Assembly (NCBI GenBank): GCA_965371855.1
Contig: CBDUZZ010000050.1
Span: forward strand, 1 to 34,613
DNA: 34,613 nt
Direction of reading: 5' to 3'
From: JAADEM01 sp965371855
GTDB lineage: Bacteria; Bacteroidota; Bacteroidia; Bacteroidales; Marinilabiliaceae
The position numbers were made by a program, and so were the translations under genes. The notes beneath the pieces were generated by a model. The model had not been told where the DNA came from. It ran no database searches and was given only the letters and a program-made list of their open reading frames with translations. The stretch's first letter is position 1, and the number at the start of each line of letters is the position of its first letter. This document shows positions 32,762 to 34,613 of this stretch, piece by piece.

Positions 32762-33226
32762 ATGCTGACTTTTATAATCATTCTCCTTATCCTTTTAGGA
32801 CTCTTCCTTCTTTTTCTTGAGTTTTTTGTTACTCCAGGAATGACAGTAGCCGGAATAGGCGGGCTTTTATTTGCTGGTGCCGGTATTTCAATGGTTTATA
32901 GTAACTACGGAAGTACAACCGGACACATTGTACTGTTAAGTACTATAGTTTTTGCTATAATTTTATTTATTATATCATTCAAATCAGGAACATGGGATAA
33001 GCTAATGCTAAAGTCCTCCATTACCGGACAAGTTGAAACTGTTGATGAAAACACTATACAACCAGGAGATACCGGAATATGTATTACACGACTTAATCCA
33101 ATAGGGAGAGTAAGAGTAAACGATGAAATTGTTGAAGCTAAATGTCCTGGGCAGTTTGTTGATGAAAAAACAGAAGTTATTGTAAAAGAAGTATTTAAAA
33201 CATATATTATTGTTAAACAAAAATAA
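32762..33226 (+). CDS. nfeD: NfeD-like membrane protein (short form)
   Basis: The 154-residue protein starts with membrane segments (3-22, 27-47, 56-73) and ends in an OB-fold (about 90-152) with GDTGICITRLNPIGRVRVND, a classic NfeD C-terminal stretch. Short NfeD proteins pair with flotillin-like scaffolds, and the next gene is FloA. It starts three bases after clpS. Confidence 0.92.
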   Translation: MLTFIIILLILLGLFLLFLEFFVTPGMTVAGIGGLLFAGAGISMVYSNYGSTTGHIVLLSTIVFAIILFIISFKSGTWDKLMLKSSITGQVETVDENTIQPGDTGICITRLNPIGRVRVNDEIVEAKCPGQFVDEKTEVIVKEVFKTYIIVKQK

Positions 33227-33232
33227 ATTATC

Positions 33233-34219
33233 ATGACAGAATTAGGTCCTATCTTTTTTATCGCAGCGTTAGTCGTTCTATTTTTTATTTTTCTTTATTA
33301 TGTACCAATATTACTATGGTTTTCAGCCCTGGTTTCAGGTGTACGTATAAACCTTTTGCAACTTGTTTTGATGCGCATCCGGAAAGTTCCTCCGGGAGTT
33401 ATAGTAAGAGCCTTAATTGAGGCTTACAAAGCAGGTTTAGGTAGCTTAAAGCGTGATGATCTGGAAGCCCACTATTTAGCAGGAGGACATGTAGAGAAAG
33501 TTATTCATGCATTAGTTTCTGCCAGTAAAGCAAACATCGATCTTACTTTCCAAATGGCAACAGCTATCGACCTTGCAGGTCGTGATGTGCTTGAAGCCGT
33601 TCAGATGTCGGTTAATCCAAAAGTAATAGATACGCCTCCGGTAATTGCCGTAGCTAAAGACGGTATACAGCTTATTGCAAAAGCCAGAGTTACTGTCCGT
33701 GCAAATATTAAACAGCTTGTTGGAGGTGCAGGTGAAGAAACTATTTTAGCTCGTGTTGGCGAGGGCATCGTTTCATCTATAGGCTCTTCGCATTCTCATA
33801 AGGCTGTACTTGAAAATCCAGATTCAATATCAAGAGTAGTACTGGAAAAAGGTCTTGACTCAGGAACTGCATATGAGATTCTTTCTATTGACATTGCCGA
33901 TATTGATATTGGTAAAAATATTGGAGCAACATTACAAATGGATCAGGCAGAAGCTGATAAAAACATTGCTCAGGCAAGAGCAGAAGAGAGAAGAGCCATG
34001 GCTATTGCTCTTGAGCAGGAGATGAAAGCAAAAACACAGGAAGCCCGCGCCAAAGTAGTTGAAGCCGAAACCGAAGTTCCCAAAGCAATAGCCGAAGCAT
34101 TCCGTGTTGGAAATATTGGAATTATGGACTACGTCAAATATAAGAATGTAAATGCAGATACGGCAATGAGAGAAACATTGGCTAAGCCAAGTCAGAAAAA
34201 ACCAAAAGATGATAAATAA
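33233..34219 (+). CDS. floA: Flotillin-like protein FloA
   Basis: At 328 residues it is the expected size of FloA (UPF0365, YqfA). It has an N-terminal membrane hairpin (about 5-45), a conserved RKVPPGVIVRALIEAYKAGL stretch, the PHB-like region with KARVTVRANIKQLVGGAGEE, and an Ala/Glu-rich coiled coil at about 235-285. It forms membrane microdomain scaffolds and usually works with NfeD. Six bases separate it from nfeD, and a terminator follows. Confidence 0.96.
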   Translation: MTELGPIFFIAALVVLFFIFLYYVPILLWFSALVSGVRINLLQLVLMRIRKVPPGVIVRALIEAYKAGLGSLKRDDLEAHYLAGGHVEKVIHALVSASKANIDLTFQMATAIDLAGRDVLEAVQMSVNPKVIDTPPVIAVAKDGIQLIAKARVTVRANIKQLVGGAGEETILARVGEGIVSSIGSSHSHKAVLENPDSISRVVLEKGLDSGTAYEILSIDIADIDIGKNIGATLQMDQAEADKNIAQARAEERRAMAIALEQEMKAKTQEARAKVVEAETEVPKAIAEAFRVGNIGIMDYVKYKNVNADTAMRETLAKPSQKKPKDDK

Positions 34220-34227
34220 TCATTTTT

Positions 34228-34254
34228 AAAAGAGCTCCGGTACGGGGCTCTTTT
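34228..34254 (+). terminator. Terminator of the clpS-nfeD-floA unit
   Basis: AAAAGAGCTCC and GGGGCTCTTTT pair over 11 positions (one T-G) around GGTAC, nine bases after the floA stop. Confidence 0.88.
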
Positions 34255-34283
34255 ATATGAAACAATACTACTACAACCCACCA

Positions 34284-34298
34284 GGAGTTTAAAACTCC
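34284..34298. repeat. Short palindrome GGAGTTTAAAACTCC
   Basis: A hairpin within the gap before tRNA-Ser, of the same GGGTTAAAACCC style as the palindromic modules at 3150, 5236 and 8113. No gene lies between 34255 and 34476. Confidence 0.6.
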
Positions 34299-34356
34299 CG
34301 GAGCGTTGTTCGTTAAACCCAACACCAGAAAATCATAATAATATTCAAAAAATTTT

Positions 34357-34387
34357 TTTGGAGTTCCCAATCAAATTCTTACTTTTG
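34357..34387 (+). promoter_or_regulatory. Promoter of tRNA-Ser
   Basis: TTTG (34357-34360), 19 bases, TACTTTTG (34380-34387): full match to the Bacteroidota promoter, leaving a leader of about 80 bases. Confidence 0.7.
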
Positions 34388-34476
34388 CAAGCGCATTCAG
34401 AAGAAGGTTCGAATGCAAGAATAGACAGTGGTTTATTCTTAATAAACAAGTAGAAATCAATTAAGCAATAAAACCA

Positions 34477-34566
<90 letters not shown>

Positions 34567-34613
34567 TGAAAAGCTAAGACATTTAGCGACAGTATTAAGT
34601 AAAGTCCTACAAT

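Noticed and set aside
34182..34370. Minus-strand frame behind floA
   Set aside because: It covers the floA terminator and a palindrome and has no plausible protein features.

Overview
The window is AT-rich bacterial DNA that reads as a member of the Bacteroidota. The evidence is three well-formed promoters of the Bacteroidota type (TTTG, 19 bases, TAnnTTTG, upstream of the HU gene, a LytTR regulator and tRNA-Ser), the near absence of Shine-Dalgarno sequences, tRNA genes without an encoded CCA, and the gene families present (porin O/P-like protein, TPR/PD40/SPOR envelope protein, M56-TonB protein, ClpS-NfeD-FloA). Genus cannot be read from this. Many intergenic palindromes and short tandem repeats point to a genome rich in small repeats.

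Region 1 (91-12394, all minus strand) is the most interesting part. In transcription order it encodes a CitD-CitE fusion (citrate lyase acyl carrier plus beta subunit), CitF (alpha subunit), an isocitrate/homoisocitrate-type dehydrogenase, a small HD-fold protein, two different fused aconitase/isopropylmalate-isomerase-type hydratases, an antiquitin-type alpha-aminoadipic semialdehyde dehydrogenase (ALDH7) and a stand-alone lysine-ketoglutarate reductase. The last two are lysine-catabolic enzymes. The others together are the enzymes needed to run the fungal/Thermus alpha-aminoadipate lysine pathway backwards: 2-oxoadipate is reductively carboxylated to homoisocitrate, isomerised through homoaconitate to homocitrate, and cleaved by a citrate-lyase-type enzyme to acetate and 2-oxoglutarate. 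I propose this as a candidate undescribed lysine degradation route; the substrate assignments are inference. Saccharopine dehydrogenase, an aminoadipate aminotransferase and the citrate lyase activating enzymes are not in the window.

Region 2 (12616-16403) holds a DUF3820 protein, a BlaI-M56/TonB sensor-repressor pair with a plausible autoregulatory operator, and a CvfB-like S1 protein. Region 3 (16557-18247) is a decay zone: a sulfatase fragment beside tRNA-Pro(CGG), then broken DUF4956 and DUF2490 genes.

Region 4 (18296-23837) contains an acidic amino acid/dicarboxylate symporter, chorismate synthase, a SlyD-type FKBP, a short-chain dehydrogenase, a hotdog thioesterase and a LysE-family exporter. 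Region 5 (24126-27494) is a PiT phosphate transporter with a PhoU-like tail followed by an outer-membrane porin, ended by a perfect bidirectional terminator. Region 6 (27609-34565) has a LytTR response regulator, a TrmH-type RNA methyltransferase, HU, a large TPR/PD40/SPOR protein, the tight ClpS-NfeD-FloA operon and tRNA-Ser(GCT).

A recurring theme is that small repeats touch gene ends: a heptamer array, a terminal-inverted-repeat element, a 22-bp array, an AT-rich array and a hairpin repeat all abut or supply stop codons.
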